A stretch of 64,000 bases of DNA, taken from contig CM060109.1 of NCBI GenBank assembly GCA_030522415.1, positions 1,991,641-2,055,640 of the forward strand, written 5' to 3'. The position numbers were made by a program, and so were the translations under genes. Shown in pieces: positions 1-9,940 of this stretch. The notes below the pieces were generated by a model. It made no database searches, had not been told where the DNA came from, and saw only the letters and a list, made by a program, of their open reading frames with translations. The stretch is from Channallabes apus (taxonomy: Eukaryota; Chordata; Actinopteri; Siluriformes; Clariidae). How positions within the stretch are numbered: position 1 is the stretch's first letter; every line of letters begins with the position of its first letter.

Positions 1-2019
1 TTAATACTGGGGGATTTCAATATTCATATATGCTGTCCAACAAATTCTTTTTCAAAGGACTTTGTAAATCTTATTGATTCTGTTGGCCTTCAGCAAATGG
101 TTAATGGTCCTACACATATTCATGGTCACACGTTGGACTTGATCCTGTCACTTGGTTTGTCAGTCAGTGACATTATCATAGATGATCTCTTGGTTGCTGA
201 TCACAATCCTGTTTTATTTACTGTCTTGCCTCCATATCAACCAAAAAAAGTTAGTATTACAAAGAGACTGGTTCGTTCGATAAAATCAACTACACATGGG
301 GATTTTAATGAAATTTTTAAGGACTCCTTGCAAAATATAAAAATGGACCTCTTATCACCCCATCTTAGTGTGGATGAGTTGGCTAATATTTTTAACTCTG
401 TGTGTTTGGATACACTTGATCAGGTAGCGCCTCTTAGGCAGGTACATAGAAAGCACAAACCAACTAGATGGTTAAATGGACAAATTAGGTCCCTAAGAAG
501 GGAATGTAGAAGATGTGAACGGAAATGGAAGAAAGATAAGCTGCAAATCTCTTATGAAATGTTGAAAGTTTCGTTGTCTAAATTTCAACGGGCTGTAAAA
601 TCTACTAGGACAAGCTTTTTTGCAAATGTTATTGAGAAAAATCGCCAAAATCCGAGAGTCCTGTTTTCAACAATTGATTTTGTCTTGAATCCTAAATTAG
701 AGGCAACTGTTGCTTCATCTGTTGATTTATGTGAAAGTTTTTTACACTTCTTTGTCGATCGCGTATCGGAGATTCGTAATAATATACAGCAGTGTACATA
801 TGTGCCTTTGAATGCACTAGAAATCACTGCAAATCTATCGCAACTTGAGCATATTTCTATTATTACTTTTAATAATATTGTTTCTAAGCTAAAGCCTACT
901 TCTGCTCCTCAAGATATTATTCCGACACCTCTGTTAAAGCAAGTCACTGAATCGGTCGGCCCATATATGGTTTCCATAATAAATAAAAGTGTACTTTCAG
1001 GGATTGTGCCCGAATATTGCAAACATGCTGTAGTTCAGCCTTTGTTGAAAAAAGAAAATCTGGATAAGAGCGTTTTTGCAATTATAGACCAATCTCAAAA
1101 CTTCCATTTTTGGCAAAGATTCTAGAGAAATGTGTTCTGACCCAACTGGAGTCATTTATTGACGAAAATCACATCGGTGAAGTATTTCAGTCGGGTTTTA
1201 AGAAGCACCATAGCACAGAGACCGTGTTATTGAAGGTTTTTAATGATATTTTTTGGTCAACCGATCAAGGGAATGTGACTGTTCTTCTGCTGCTGGATCT
1301 TACAGCAGCGTTTGATACGGTTGACCACCATATTCTGATTTCCCGGCTTGAAACATGTGTAGGCATCTCTGGAAATGCCTTAAATTGGTTTAAGTCCTAC
1401 CTCCTAAATAGACGTTTCTCTGTTTGCATGGGTGAATGTACGTACATCAATTTCATCACCTTTAGCGTGTGGCATTCCACAGGGGTCCGTTTTGGCACCA
1501 CTTCTTTTTTCTGTCTATATGTTTACTTTGGGTTCAATTCTGCGTAAATACAGTGTGTCATTTCACTGCTATGCAGATGAGACACAGCTGTATATACCAC
1601 TTAAGTCAAATGACTCCACTGCCATAGAAAGATTGCTGGCTTGTCTTAATGAAGTTAAGGCATGGATGTCTATAAATTTTTTGAGCCTAAATGAATCAAA
1701 AACAGAATTGATTTTATTTGGTCCCTCCGAACCTGATAACGCAGTTGAATCTAAGCTGGGTCCTTTGTGCCAGTTTAGAAAATATCATGTAAAAAATCTG
1801 GGTATGATTTGTGATAGTGCACTTAAATTTGACAAGCAAATTAATGAAATCGTTAGAACGAGCTTCTTTAAACTGAGGATGATTTCTAAAATAAAGCCCT
1901 TTTTATCCAAGAAAGATTTGGAAAAGGTAATCCATGCATTTGTTATCTCGAGATTGGATTATTGTAACTCGCTATATTATGGTGCTCAAAATAAAGGCTT
2001 AAATAGATTGCAGATGGTC
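1..2019 (+). mobile_element. L2-clade LINE fragment (endonuclease end plus reverse transcriptase), truncated at both ends
   Basis: The frame is open from base 1, where the endonuclease motif GDFNIH is already present, and continues through an ADH motif near base 200 into the linker and RT. It breaks twice: near 1070 (frame 1 to frame 3) and between 1440 and 1480 (back to frame 1). RT motifs are visible as LDLTAAFDTVDH (about 1295-1330), GIPQGSVLAPLLFS (about 1470-1515) and FHCYADE (1561-1581). The last is FHCYADD in the L2 family, so the second catalytic Asp is replaced by Glu. Coding similarity stops near 2018 in the conserved NRLQ segment. This copy is dead. It is a more diverged L2 subfamily than the copies at 20.9 and 31.7 kb. 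Confidence 0.9.
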
Positions 2020-2051
2020 CATTTTTCATCTTCTTAACAAGATGAAAAATG
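2020..2051. repeat. Perfect 13-bp inverted repeat with 6-nt loop at the L2 break
   Basis: CATTTTTCATCTT (2020-2032) is followed by a 6-base spacer and its exact reverse complement (2039-2051). It lies exactly where L2 coding similarity ends. Confidence 0.8.
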
Positions 2052-2100
2052 CAAAGGATTGAATTTCACAGTGCTGTAATCTATAATGGCAATTAAGCCT

Positions 2101-2127
2101 TCTTCTTCTTCTTCTTCTTCTTCTTCT
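2101..2127 (+). repeat. (TTC)9 microsatellite
   Basis: Uninterrupted TTC/CTT trinucleotide run. Confidence 0.95.
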
Positions 2128-2721
2128 AAACGTGTGTTCAGAGCACTATCTGGGCTACATGATACAGGTCCAACAGATTGATGCTTCCAAGTCTTTTTTG
2201 AGCCAACATCTGATCTCTTCTCCTATTTCAGCATGAACAAAGAAAGGGTGGTGCACCAATGCAAGAAGAAGAAATACTGCTTCTGAGAGAAATTACAATC
2301 ATCATGGTCACACCTGTCCAAGCCCATCAACCACTATCAAATATATCACCATATACTACACCACGTTGACAGCAACACACCCAGAACGTATGAAGCAATT
2401 CCCTGTCTCCACCCTGGATCATTAGACCACATCTTTCTCTTTCTGCTACCTGACAACACTCAGCTCCTCAAACAGGAGAAGCCTTCAGAAATCACTGTCA
2501 AGATTTGGTCTGATGGATCTAGAGCAGCACTCTGGGATTGTCTAAATGTACCGACTAAGACATTCTTAGAAATGTCTTGAAGAGCATGCATCAACAGGAT
2601 TTGGTCCTTGGAGAACCCAACTAGGAACTATGGATGAACATTGGTATAGACATTTTACCATCATTTAAGCACAAGATACAGCATTTAAATCCAGGGAATA
2701 AGAGATAAATAATCTTCTTCT

Positions 2722-2850
2722 ATACCGCTTTATCCTGTATTTAGGGTCGCAGGGACCTGGAGCCTATCCCAGGAGACTCAGGGCACGAGGCAGGGTACAC
2801 CCTGGACAGCGTGCCAATCCATCGCCGAGCACACACACACACACTATGGT
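2722..2850 (-). mobile_element. tRNA-derived SINE, 3' half only
   Basis: The plus strand carries the tail-side blocks of the SINE seen complete at 38683-39056: TATACCGCTTTATCCTG, then GGAGCCTATCCCAGGAGAC, then GGGTACACCCTGGACAG and GTGCCAATCCATCGC. The tRNA-like head is missing. It ends in a short CA run. Confidence 0.75.
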
Positions 2851-3293
2851 CAACACTGCAGAACCACAACACAGCTGAGAGGCCAAGCATGTCCCATGTC
2901 CACACTCAACAACTCAGGAAAGATGCTGGAGTGCTTGGACTTTCCAATGAGTCTTGTGCAATGAGAACAACATGTGCCTCAACCTCTGCAAAACAAATGT
3001 GTGCAACCCACAGACTTACCAGCCTCGTTAGAACTTCTGAAGAGGGTGCTGACAGCTTCAAGTTTCTTGGCCTCGATTTAACACAAGATTTCTTTTGGCC
3101 CATCCACACCACACATTTACCTTCATCCTGAACATCTATTTTGTCCTCAGGAGGCAACACAAGATCAATCTTCTCCCTTGGATGATCACCAACTAATGCA
3201 GAAGTACAGCTGTGAGAGCATATTGAGCAGCTGTATTCCAGTCTGGTACAGCAACTTCACCACAAGGTTTAGAACATCTCCAAGCAAATTCAG

Positions 3294-3387
3294 AACTATT
3301 ATCAGAACTAAATAAAGAATGTGTTTCCAGGGATGAAAACAGTATAACTACTATCAGAACTAAACAAATAATGTGTTTCCAGGGATG
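3294..3387 (+). repeat. 52-bp tandem duplication
   Basis: A block with ATCAGAACTAAA and ATGTGTTTCCAGGGATGA occurs at 3294 and again at 3346, with a few substitutions, inside the decayed LINE. Confidence 0.75.
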
Positions 3388-3810
3388 ATGTCCATCTTAA
3401 CCACCAACTGTCCACTAACCTACCAACTGTAGGATGGTATAGAAGACATCAGACTATTATGTTTTTTTTTCACCCTGAGTGGTCAACCCAACAGTTCTTC
3501 CTACCTCACAGACTTGCCCTGGATTCCAAATAATACAAAAAAAAAAAATTAAAGACAAGAGTTTTTGTACTAATACTGTTTAAATTTTGCTTTGAGACCA
3601 GTCATGTCTAAAAAAAACAGCTGATATATTAGTTTTCTCACTTTCTTGACATGCTGCAATGGAGTAGGTCACCTTCGCTAAAAAAACTAGTGTTGTGTCT
3701 CAAATCACACACTTATTAGTGTTATTAAGAGCTAACGAGTGCTTTCAAATGCTTACATTAAATTTTTTTATTAGGGGTGTTCAGGACAAGCTGTTATTAA
3801 TAGGCTTTAG

Positions 3811-3987
3811 TTGAAATTTCTGGTGAATGAAAGTGTAAAAATGATAGACATGTACAGAAGACTTCAAGCACAGTATGGTGATGAGACTCTTAGCAGTAGT
3901 GAAACATTTGAACAATGCAAACGAAGCCCACTGCAGTCGTTCCTATGTGTTTCCTGCAACAAGCGATTGCAGTATATAGAGAAATAA
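3811..3987 (+). pseudogene. Mariner-type transposase N-terminal (HTH) remnant
   Basis: The open frame bounded by stops reads about 58 codons, with an internal ATG at 3841. It contains MYRRLQAQYGDETLS followed by TFEQCKR. That segment is characteristic of the N-terminal helix-turn-helix of mariner/Mos1-type transposases, also found in host genes derived from them. Similarity ends after CKRS and the rest looks random, so this is a truncated fragment. No inverted repeat was found around it. Confidence 0.6.
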
Positions 3988-4159
3988 AGCGAGTTTTTAC
4001 TCTCAGTGTTGTTATTACAACCAAAAGTCCATCTTTGACTCATCGTAGACTTTTCAGTCTCCTCTTTCTGTGAGTTTTTAGTTTAGGTTTAGGCTTGTAC
4101 CTTTACTGTTGTATAATGTTGTCACTGGTGTTTTGGACGTTCCCGTCGACAAGAGTGAT

Positions 4160-4233
4160 CATCCAACCTGCACACAACTTGAAGGTTTTACACAGGATGA
4201 CCTTCCTGATGCAACCCTCCCATTTATACAACC
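4160..4233 (+). repeat. Left part of an older dispersed repeat interrupted by Rex1
   Basis: The segment with CAGGATGACCTTCCTGATGC and AACCCTCCCATTTAT resembles a common fish dispersed repeat in which those words are followed by a GCTTGGGACCG.CACTAC block and TGGCTGGG. That continuation appears only at about 6463-6515, on the far side of the Rex1 insertion. Family name not assigned. Confidence 0.5.
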
Positions 4234-6465
4234 TCAGAATCAGAATCAGAATCAGAAAGAGTTTTATTGCCAAGTACGCTTGCACGTACAAGGAATTTGT
4301 TTTAGTGACGGAGCTTCCAGAACAAAAAATACAAATGACAAGACAAAAACAGCATGACGCAAAAAAAAAAAAAAATAAAATAAAAAAAAAATAAAAAATT
4401 TTTTTAAATGGTTGACATCAAATGGAGTACGATGTGAGATACTTTTAAATAAGTTACATCAATATCTGAAGTCTGTGGTATTATACAGTATATTGCACAG
4501 TGGTGTTGTACACAATATTGCACATATATTTATTGACCGTTTGAATGATGTTTATCTGTTAAGGAGGTAGATTGCCTGGGGGAAAAAACTGTTCTTATGC
4601 CTGACTGTCCTGGTGTTCGGTGCTCTGTAGCGTCGACCTGATGGCAAAAGTTCAAAAAGAAGGTGGCTTGGGTGTGAGGGGTCCAAAGTGATATTCCGTG
4701 CCCTTTTCTTCACTCTGGATATATACAGTTCTTGCAGCGTGGGCAGGGGAGTGCCAATAATTCTTTCAGCAGTCCGAACCGTCCTTTGTAGTCTTCTGAT
4801 GTCTGCTTTCGTAGCTGAGCCAAACCAGACAGTTATTGAAGTGCACAGGACGGATTCAATGACGGCTGAGTAGAACTGTGTGAGCAGCTCCTGTGGCAGG
4901 TTGAATTTCTTCAGCTGGCGAAGGAAATACAACCTCTGGTGGGCCTTTTTAACAATGGAGTCAATGTGAATGTCCCACTTCAGGTCCTGAGAGATGGTCG
5001 TGCCCAGGAACCGGAATGACTCCACTGCCGTCACAGTGCTGTTCATGATGGTGAGTGGGGGAAGTGCAGGTGGGTTTCTCCTGAAGTCCACGATCATCTC
5101 CACTGTTTTGAGCGTGTTTAGCTCCAGGTTGTTGTGACTGCACCAGACAGCCAACTGCTTGACCTCCCTTCTGTATGCAGACTCGTCACCGTCCTGGATG
5201 AGGCCGATGATTGTAGTGTCATCTGCAAATTTCAGGAGCTTGACAGTGGGGTCTGTGGAGGTGCAGTCGTTGGTGTAGATGGAGAAGAGCAGTGGGGAGA
5301 GAACGCATCCCTGAGGGGCTCCAGTATTGGTGGTGTGACTGTTGGATATGAATTTTCCCAGTTTCACTAGCTGCTGCCTGTCTGTCAGAAAGCTGGTGAT
5401 CCAGTGACAGATAGAGCTAGGAACAGAGAGCTGGTTTAATTTGGTCTGAAGCAGTGCTGGGATGATCGTATTAAAAGCTGATGAAAAGTCTATGAACAAG
5501 ACCCTTGCATAAGCCCCTGGTTTGTCCAGATGTTGAAGGATGAAGTGCAGTCCCATATTAACTGCATCATCAACAGACCTGTTTGCTCTATAAGCAAACT
5601 GCAGGGGGTCCAGTAAGGGTCCTGTGATGTCCCTCAGATAGGCCAACACCAGTCTTTCAAATGACTTCATGACCACAGATGTTAGGGCGACTGGTCTGTA
5701 GTCATTAAGTCCTGTGATTTTAGTTTTTTTGGAATGGGGATGATTGTGGAACGTTTAAAGCACAAAGGCACTTCACATTGTTCCAGTGATCTGTTGAAGA
5801 TCTGTGTGAAAATGGGCGCCAGCTGGTCAGCACAGGATTTCAGACAGGCTGGTGTCACGCCGTCTGGGCCTGGAGCTTTCCTTCTCTTTTGTTTCAGAAA
5901 GATCTGGCGAACATCCTTTTCACAGACCTGGAGTGCAGGGGGGGAAGAGAGGGTGGTTGTCAGAGGTGATAATGGTGGTGTAGAAAGAGGGTTAGGACCA
6001 GGAGTGTGGTGTGAGACTGGGAGTTTCAAATCTACAATAGAACTCATTCAGGTCATCAACCAGTTGTTGATTCCCTACAGAGTTGGGGGATGGCGTCTTG
6101 TAGTTAGTGATGGTTTTCAGGCCTTTCCACACTGAAGCAGGGTCGTTTGCCGAAAACTGGTTTTCCAGTTTTTTAGAGTAGCTCCTCTTAGCTGCTCTGA
6201 TCGCCCTTGTTAGTGTGTTCCTGGCCTGGTTATACAAGATCCTGTCCCCACTCCTGTAGGCATCCTCTTTGGCCTGACGAAGCTGTCTGAGCTTTGCTGT
6301 AAACCATGGTTTGTCATTGTTATATGTTAAAAGTGTCCTGGTAGGGATGCACATGTCCTCACAGAAACTGATGTAGGATGTTACAGAATCTGTGAGCTCG
6401 TCCAGATTGGTGGCAGCAGCTTCAAAAACACTCCAATCAGTGCAGTCAAAACAGGCCTTGGGACC
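4234..6465 (-). mobile_element. Rex1/Babar-type LINE, 5'-truncated, with 3' tail
   Basis: Read on the minus strand, the element runs from the last part of the endonuclease-RT linker (about 6462, TDWSVFEAA) through RT to a 3' UTR. It ends in GGCAATAAAACTC plus TCTGAT repeats, seen on the plus strand as AATCAG repeats at 4237-4258, which is a typical Rex1 end. There are three coding blocks: 6354-5992, 6047-5682 and 5676-4552. The frame shifts near 6030 and again at the run of seven T/A at 5727-5733, so one extra base in a homopolymer explains the second break. The A/T-rich stretch 4360-4415 lies in the 3' UTR. This is among the better preserved elements here. Confidence 0.9.
4552..5676 (-). pseudogene. 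Rex1 reverse transcriptase, 374-codon open frame
   Basis: Motifs in order: [12 protein letters not shown] (about residues 22-35), [13 protein letters not shown] (motif A, about 58-70), [16 protein letters not shown] (motif B, about 116-131), KFADDTT (motif C, codons at 5218-5229, both catalytic Asp present), and VESFRFLGTTISQDLKW. The C-terminus RHKNSFFPQAI is typical of Rex1. All RT catalytic residues are present, but the protein lacks its upstream part because of the homopolymer frameshift at 5727-5733 and the 5' truncation. An N-terminal start at this ATG is not biological. Confidence 0.9.
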
Positions 6466-6602
6466 GACACTACATCCAGTTGCTGGGGTTTGGGTACAGG
6501 CTGGGAATTGAACATGGAATTTCCACTACTGATCCACCAATATCCTTAATTTACTGTTATTTAATAAGATACATTATTAACATAATTACATGCCTGTTTG
6601 GA

Positions 6603-6604
6603 AA

Positions 6605-6663
<59 letters not shown>

Positions 6664-6697
6664 ATTAAAACTTGAATTTAATAACCTTGACTCATTC

Positions 6698-6775
<78 letters not shown>
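6603..6775 (+). repeat. (ATCT)15 and (TG)37 microsatellites
   Basis: A tetranucleotide ATCT run occupies 6603-6663 and a pure TG run 6701-6775, separated by 37 bases. The apparent Cys/Val-rich and Ser/Ile/Tyr/Leu-rich proteins here are artefacts of these repeats. Confidence 0.95.
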
Positions 6776-6777
<2 letters not shown>

Positions 6778-6962
6778 AGTTTGGGAGGAGCTGTGTTTCA
6801 TACTTGGCTTTAAACCCTATGGACAATAAAGATCACATTTCAAAGTGCAGCAGGGTGTTAAACACACACACACACACACAAACATTATCACCCCCGTGTG
6901 ATTTGAAATCTTACTGCATGTAACGCCTTTCACTTGAAACGGTACGGTTAAATCAGAACCAC

Positions 6963-7265
6963 ATGGCGGCTCCGTTCACATGGCGGCTCGCTCGCTCGCG
7001 CGCTCCGTTCCTGAGCTACGCTCCGGGACGCCGGATTCGTGGAATTCCTCCAGTGGGACGGGATTCTGAGGAGGAAAACTTCCACATGTCCACTTCTCTT
7101 CTGCTTAACGACACCTTCAGTAACACCTTCGTTAAATCAATTAGATGTTATGAAAGGGTTGACTCAGAACTTCAGGGTTGGTTTCTAATACGTGTGTGGG
7201 GGCAATTAGAGATGACATCACAACAAGGCATTGTAATGCTAAACTCTATCACAGAGCAATTATAA
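6963..7265 (+). other. Possible first coding exon of an unrecognised gene
   Basis: A GC-rich island in otherwise repetitive DNA holds an ATG in strong Kozak context (ACCACATGGCGG). It starts an arginine-rich, acid-free N-terminus (MAAPFTWRLARSRAP), which looks like a mitochondrial targeting peptide. An acidic stretch DSEEENFH follows near residue 40. I do not recognise the protein. The frame stays open for 100 codons, but codon use after about 7140 looks noncoding, so a donor may lie before that. It could equally be chance GC-rich sequence or an exon relic. Confidence 0.3.
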
Positions 7266-7271
7266 ATCACT

Positions 7272-7563
7272 TCCTCTCACTCATCGTCTATACCGCTCTA
7301 TCCTGTATTCAAGGTCACAGGGGGCCTGGAGCCTATCGCAGGCGGGGTTCACCGTGGACAGGGTGCCAATCCATCACAGGGCATACACACATGCACACTA
7401 CGGACAATTTGGGAAGAGAAAATAGCTTAATCTGCTGGTCTTTGGAAGGAAACCCACCAAGCACGGGGATAGCATGCACACTCCATGCGCAGAGAGATGG
7501 GAATTGAACCGGAACCCTGGAGGTGCAAGGCAACAGTGCTAACCACTACACCACCGAGCCACC
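7272..7563 (-). mobile_element. tRNA-derived SINE, nearly complete
   Basis: Same family as 38683-39056. On the minus strand it starts with a tRNA-like head, including GTGTAGTGGTTAGCAC (A-box region) and a degraded B box around 7503. It continues through the central block (seen as GGAAGGAAACCC on plus) and ends near TATACCGCTCTATCCTG. No clear target duplication was found and several small deletions are evident. Confidence 0.8.
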
Positions 7564-7676
7564 TTGCATTACACACATCTGATTTAAAACATATGAAGGT
7601 AGCACACACAGCTCTGTGCTGATATTAACACAACCGGCATAGTTAATGATACAGCAAGTCTTCAGAGCATGAAAAT

Positions 7677-7678
<2 letters not shown>

Positions 7679-7728
<50 letters not shown>
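7679..7728 (+). repeat. (TG)25 microsatellite
   Basis: Pure TG run. Confidence 0.95.
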
Positions 7729-7777
7729 GATAGAGTCACTTGTTATAATTCTTTTTTCAATTATTTTCTTTTCATTT

Positions 7778-7856
7778 TGCAGATAAAGCTGCTTTGAGAC
7801 AATGGCCATGGGTAAAAGCGCTACAGTATGTAAATAAAATAAAATTGAATTGAATG
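7778..7856 (+). mobile_element. L2 3' tail only
   Basis: Contains AAGCTGCTTTGAGACAATG, then AAAAGCGCTA and a terminal ATTGAATTGAAT, the conserved 3' end of the L2 family seen at 17.7, 46.5 and 59.1 kb. A severely 5'-truncated insertion. Confidence 0.8.
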
Positions 7857-7959
7857 ATAATAAGCCCTATAATGTTATACACATTTGAGGCCATTTATAA
7901 ATAAATGTTGTGTTTGTAACAGCTTCTCTTCTCTAATGTGGAATCTCAATCCTGCTGAA

Positions 7960-8000
<41 letters not shown>

Positions 8001-8111
8001 CCTCTAGTGGTGCAACAGCACACAGCTAACATATTAAATGATAATGCACTAATAATAACTACAAAAATATCATATATACAAATCTGGCAACCCTGTTTTA
8101 TATTTTTAAAT

Positions 8112-8166
<55 letters not shown>
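7960..8166 (+). repeat. (GA)n and (TG)27 microsatellites
   Basis: GA-rich run at 7960-8000 with two interruptions; pure TG run at 8113-8166. The spacer is AT-rich and unremarkable. Confidence 0.95.
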
Positions 8167-8172
<6 letters not shown>

Positions 8173-8214
8173 TTGAGACCACCTGATGCAATAAATAAAG
8201 ATTTTTCTCCGCAG

Positions 8215-8320
8215 TGAGGACATGCAGCAGCAGGTTGAGGCAGCGTTCAGCTTCCTGTGTGGTGCTGATTTCACTCTGTATTCAGTGAACAGCAAACAGG
8301 GCATCGCTCAGTTACACAAG
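8215..8320 (+). other. Possible internal coding exon of an unrecognised gene
   Basis: A pyrimidine tract and acceptor (TTTTTCTCCGCAG, ending at 8214) precede about 105 bases. In one frame these read EDMQQQVEAAFSFLCGADF followed by TLYSVNSKQ, a composition like real protein. I do not recognise it. The block runs straight into the 51-bp minisatellite at 8321 with no good donor site. It may belong with the possible first exon at 6963 on the same strand, about 1.2 kb upstream, or be a relic. Confidence 0.3.
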
Positions 8321-9385
8321 GGGGTGGAGTTTATTTAAAATAGGGTGCGATTCAATTACTTACACACACATGGGGTGGAGTTTATTTAAAATTGAGTGTG
8401 TCTCAGTTACTTACACACGGTCCAGTTTTAGGCCCACTGCCATTTTTCTCTTTACATGCTTCCTCTAATAAAAACATAATTTGTGAGCATGGTGTTAGTT
8501 TTCACTGTTATGCTGATGACACACAGTTACACGTCTCAGCAAAACCAGATGCGGAAAAGCAGCTTTGAAAGCTAAAGTTGAACAATGTGTGCAGGACATA
8601 AACTTCCTTCTGCTTAATCCTGATAGTAATAGGACCACATGCAGCTAGAAGCAACTGCACTGTAACTTTAAATGGCCTTCCTGTTCCATCAAGTGCAACA
8701 ATAAAAGCCCTCGGTGTGATTTGAAGCCCATGTAGATAATATCACCAGGATAGCGATGTTTCACCTCGGAATATAAATATATTGTCGCTAAACGATGCAG
8801 AAAAACTAGTTCATGCTTTTATCACTTCTAGGTTGGACTATTGTAATGCCTTACTGTCTGGTTGTTCAGTTAGGTGCATAAACAAGCTTCAGCTAGTCCA
8901 AAATGCAGCAGCGAGAGTCCTCACTAGAACCAGAAGATATGAGCACATCACCCCTATCCTATCTTCACTGCATTGGCTCCCTGTGGAATTTCACATTGAT
9001 TTTATTGACATATAAAGCATTAAATGGTCTCGTGCACCCTGGGCTTGCTTATCAGGGACAATCTTATTGTTTTGATTCATACACATTCACATTTCATACA
9101 AACTTAATAATTATTTTGATTGTTTAAAGCTGCTGTGTTGCAATGTCAATTGGTAAAAGCGCTATACAAATTTAATAGAATTGAATTGAATCATGGCTCA
9201 GAGTTTATTTAAAATAGTGAGTGTTTTAATTACTTACACACATGTGGGGCGGAGTTTATTTATAATAGGGAGTGTCACAATTATCTACACACATGAGCCA
9301 GGGTTTATTTAAAATAAGTCGTGTCTTAATTACATACAGACATATGGGGTGGAGTTTTTCCAAAATCTGGCAAGTCTCAGTTACT

Positions 9386-9397
<12 letters not shown>
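8321..9397 (+). repeat. 51-bp minisatellite, six copies, interrupted by L2
   Basis: The unit begins GGGGTGGAGTTTATTTAAAA and ends ATTACTTACACACACAT. Copies start at about 8321, 8372, (L2 insertion), 9195, 9245, 9295 and 9346. Spacing is 49-51 bp. The last copy merges into the CA microsatellite. Interruption by the LINE shows that the array predates the insertion. Confidence 0.85.
8419..9192 (+). mobile_element. L2 LINE fragment with own 3' end, inserted in the minisatellite
   Basis: Translates in pieces as GPVLGPL, then [10 protein letters not shown] (about 8500-8530), then [19 protein letters not shown] (from about 8797) and AARVLTRTRRYEHITPI. It ends at 9124-9192 in the L2 tail with AAAAGCGCTATACAA and GAATTGAATTGAA. 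Several stops and a deletion lie between the RT core and C-terminal part, and the final C-terminus is missing. Confidence 0.85.
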
Positions 9398-9428
<31 letters not shown>

Positions 9429-9441
9429 ACACACACACACA
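9389..9441 (+). repeat. (CA)n microsatellite
   Basis: CA run with one AGA interruption, at the end of the minisatellite. Confidence 0.95.
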
Positions 9442-9456
9442 AAGAGCAAAGTTCAG

Positions 9457-9940
9457 CTCTTTTCGGACGGGACTAGTTTTACAGGGGGTCGTTAGAGAAA
9501 ACAGACGTACTTTGTGATTTTAATCCCGTCCGAATCGGTCATGTCTGTCTTTCTCTCACACGACTTCTGTAAAAATTCCAGAGCAAATTACCTACTGTTT
9601 TTCAGCAAACTCGGCGCTGCTCTGAGAAATCTAATCCTGTCCGAATGCGAATGTCTGTGATTGCCGAAAATGTTTTCTTCCAAAATGCGTTTTCCTTTGT
9701 GTTTTGGTCAATGTGAGCTACCATACTATCACTAGCGCACCGGTATTCAAGTTTGCGCACCAATAATGGATGTAGATGTAGATTGTGCAACGCCCACATG
9801 AAAAACACAGACACTCCTACCTCTGTAATAAACACGGAGATGTTAGTCCTGTCCGAATGCAGACATGAAATAACAGACGTCGTCTGAAAAAAATTCTAAC
9901 TCAAACGTCGTTTGGAAAACTAGTCCCGTCTGAATAGGGC
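9457..9940. mobile_element. MITE-like element with inverted ends
   Basis: The left end reads CTCTTTTCGGACGGGACTAG and the reverse complement of the right end reads GCCCTATTCAGACGGGACTA, continuing alike through GTTTT. The inverted match is about 28 bp with a few differences. Flanks TTCAG and TTTAG could be a mutated 5-bp duplication. Inside, TCCTGTCCGAATGC-type words recur at about 9516, 9631 and 9846, as subterminal repeats often do in DNA transposons. No transposase is encoded. Superfamily not assigned. Confidence 0.7.

Larger units (their letters stand above)
2395..3500 (+). mobile_element. Strongly decayed Rex1/CR1-type LINE relic in two pieces
   Basis: Bases 2415-2580 translate in pieces as an endonuclease end (DHISLFLLP, then a KP..TVK.W segment and ALWDC), matching the SDH-to-linker region of Rex1-like LINEs. 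Bases 3020-3320 translate in pieces as the RT C-terminal part (KFLGLDLTQD, then LRRQHKINLLPW). Between them lies a SINE fragment (2722-2850) and about 150 bases with no clear similarity. There are many stops and frameshifts; the RT core is missing. Borders are approximate and bases 2130-2395 show nothing recognisable. Confidence 0.55.

Noticed and set aside
6603..8166. Open frames rich in Cys/Val, His/Thr or Ser/Ile/Tyr/Leu
   Set aside because: They are translations of TG, CA and ATCT microsatellites.
8321..9397. Regularly spaced 51-bp repeats looking like a CRISPR array
   Set aside because: The unit is fully repetitive with no unique spacers, in a vertebrate context; it is a minisatellite.
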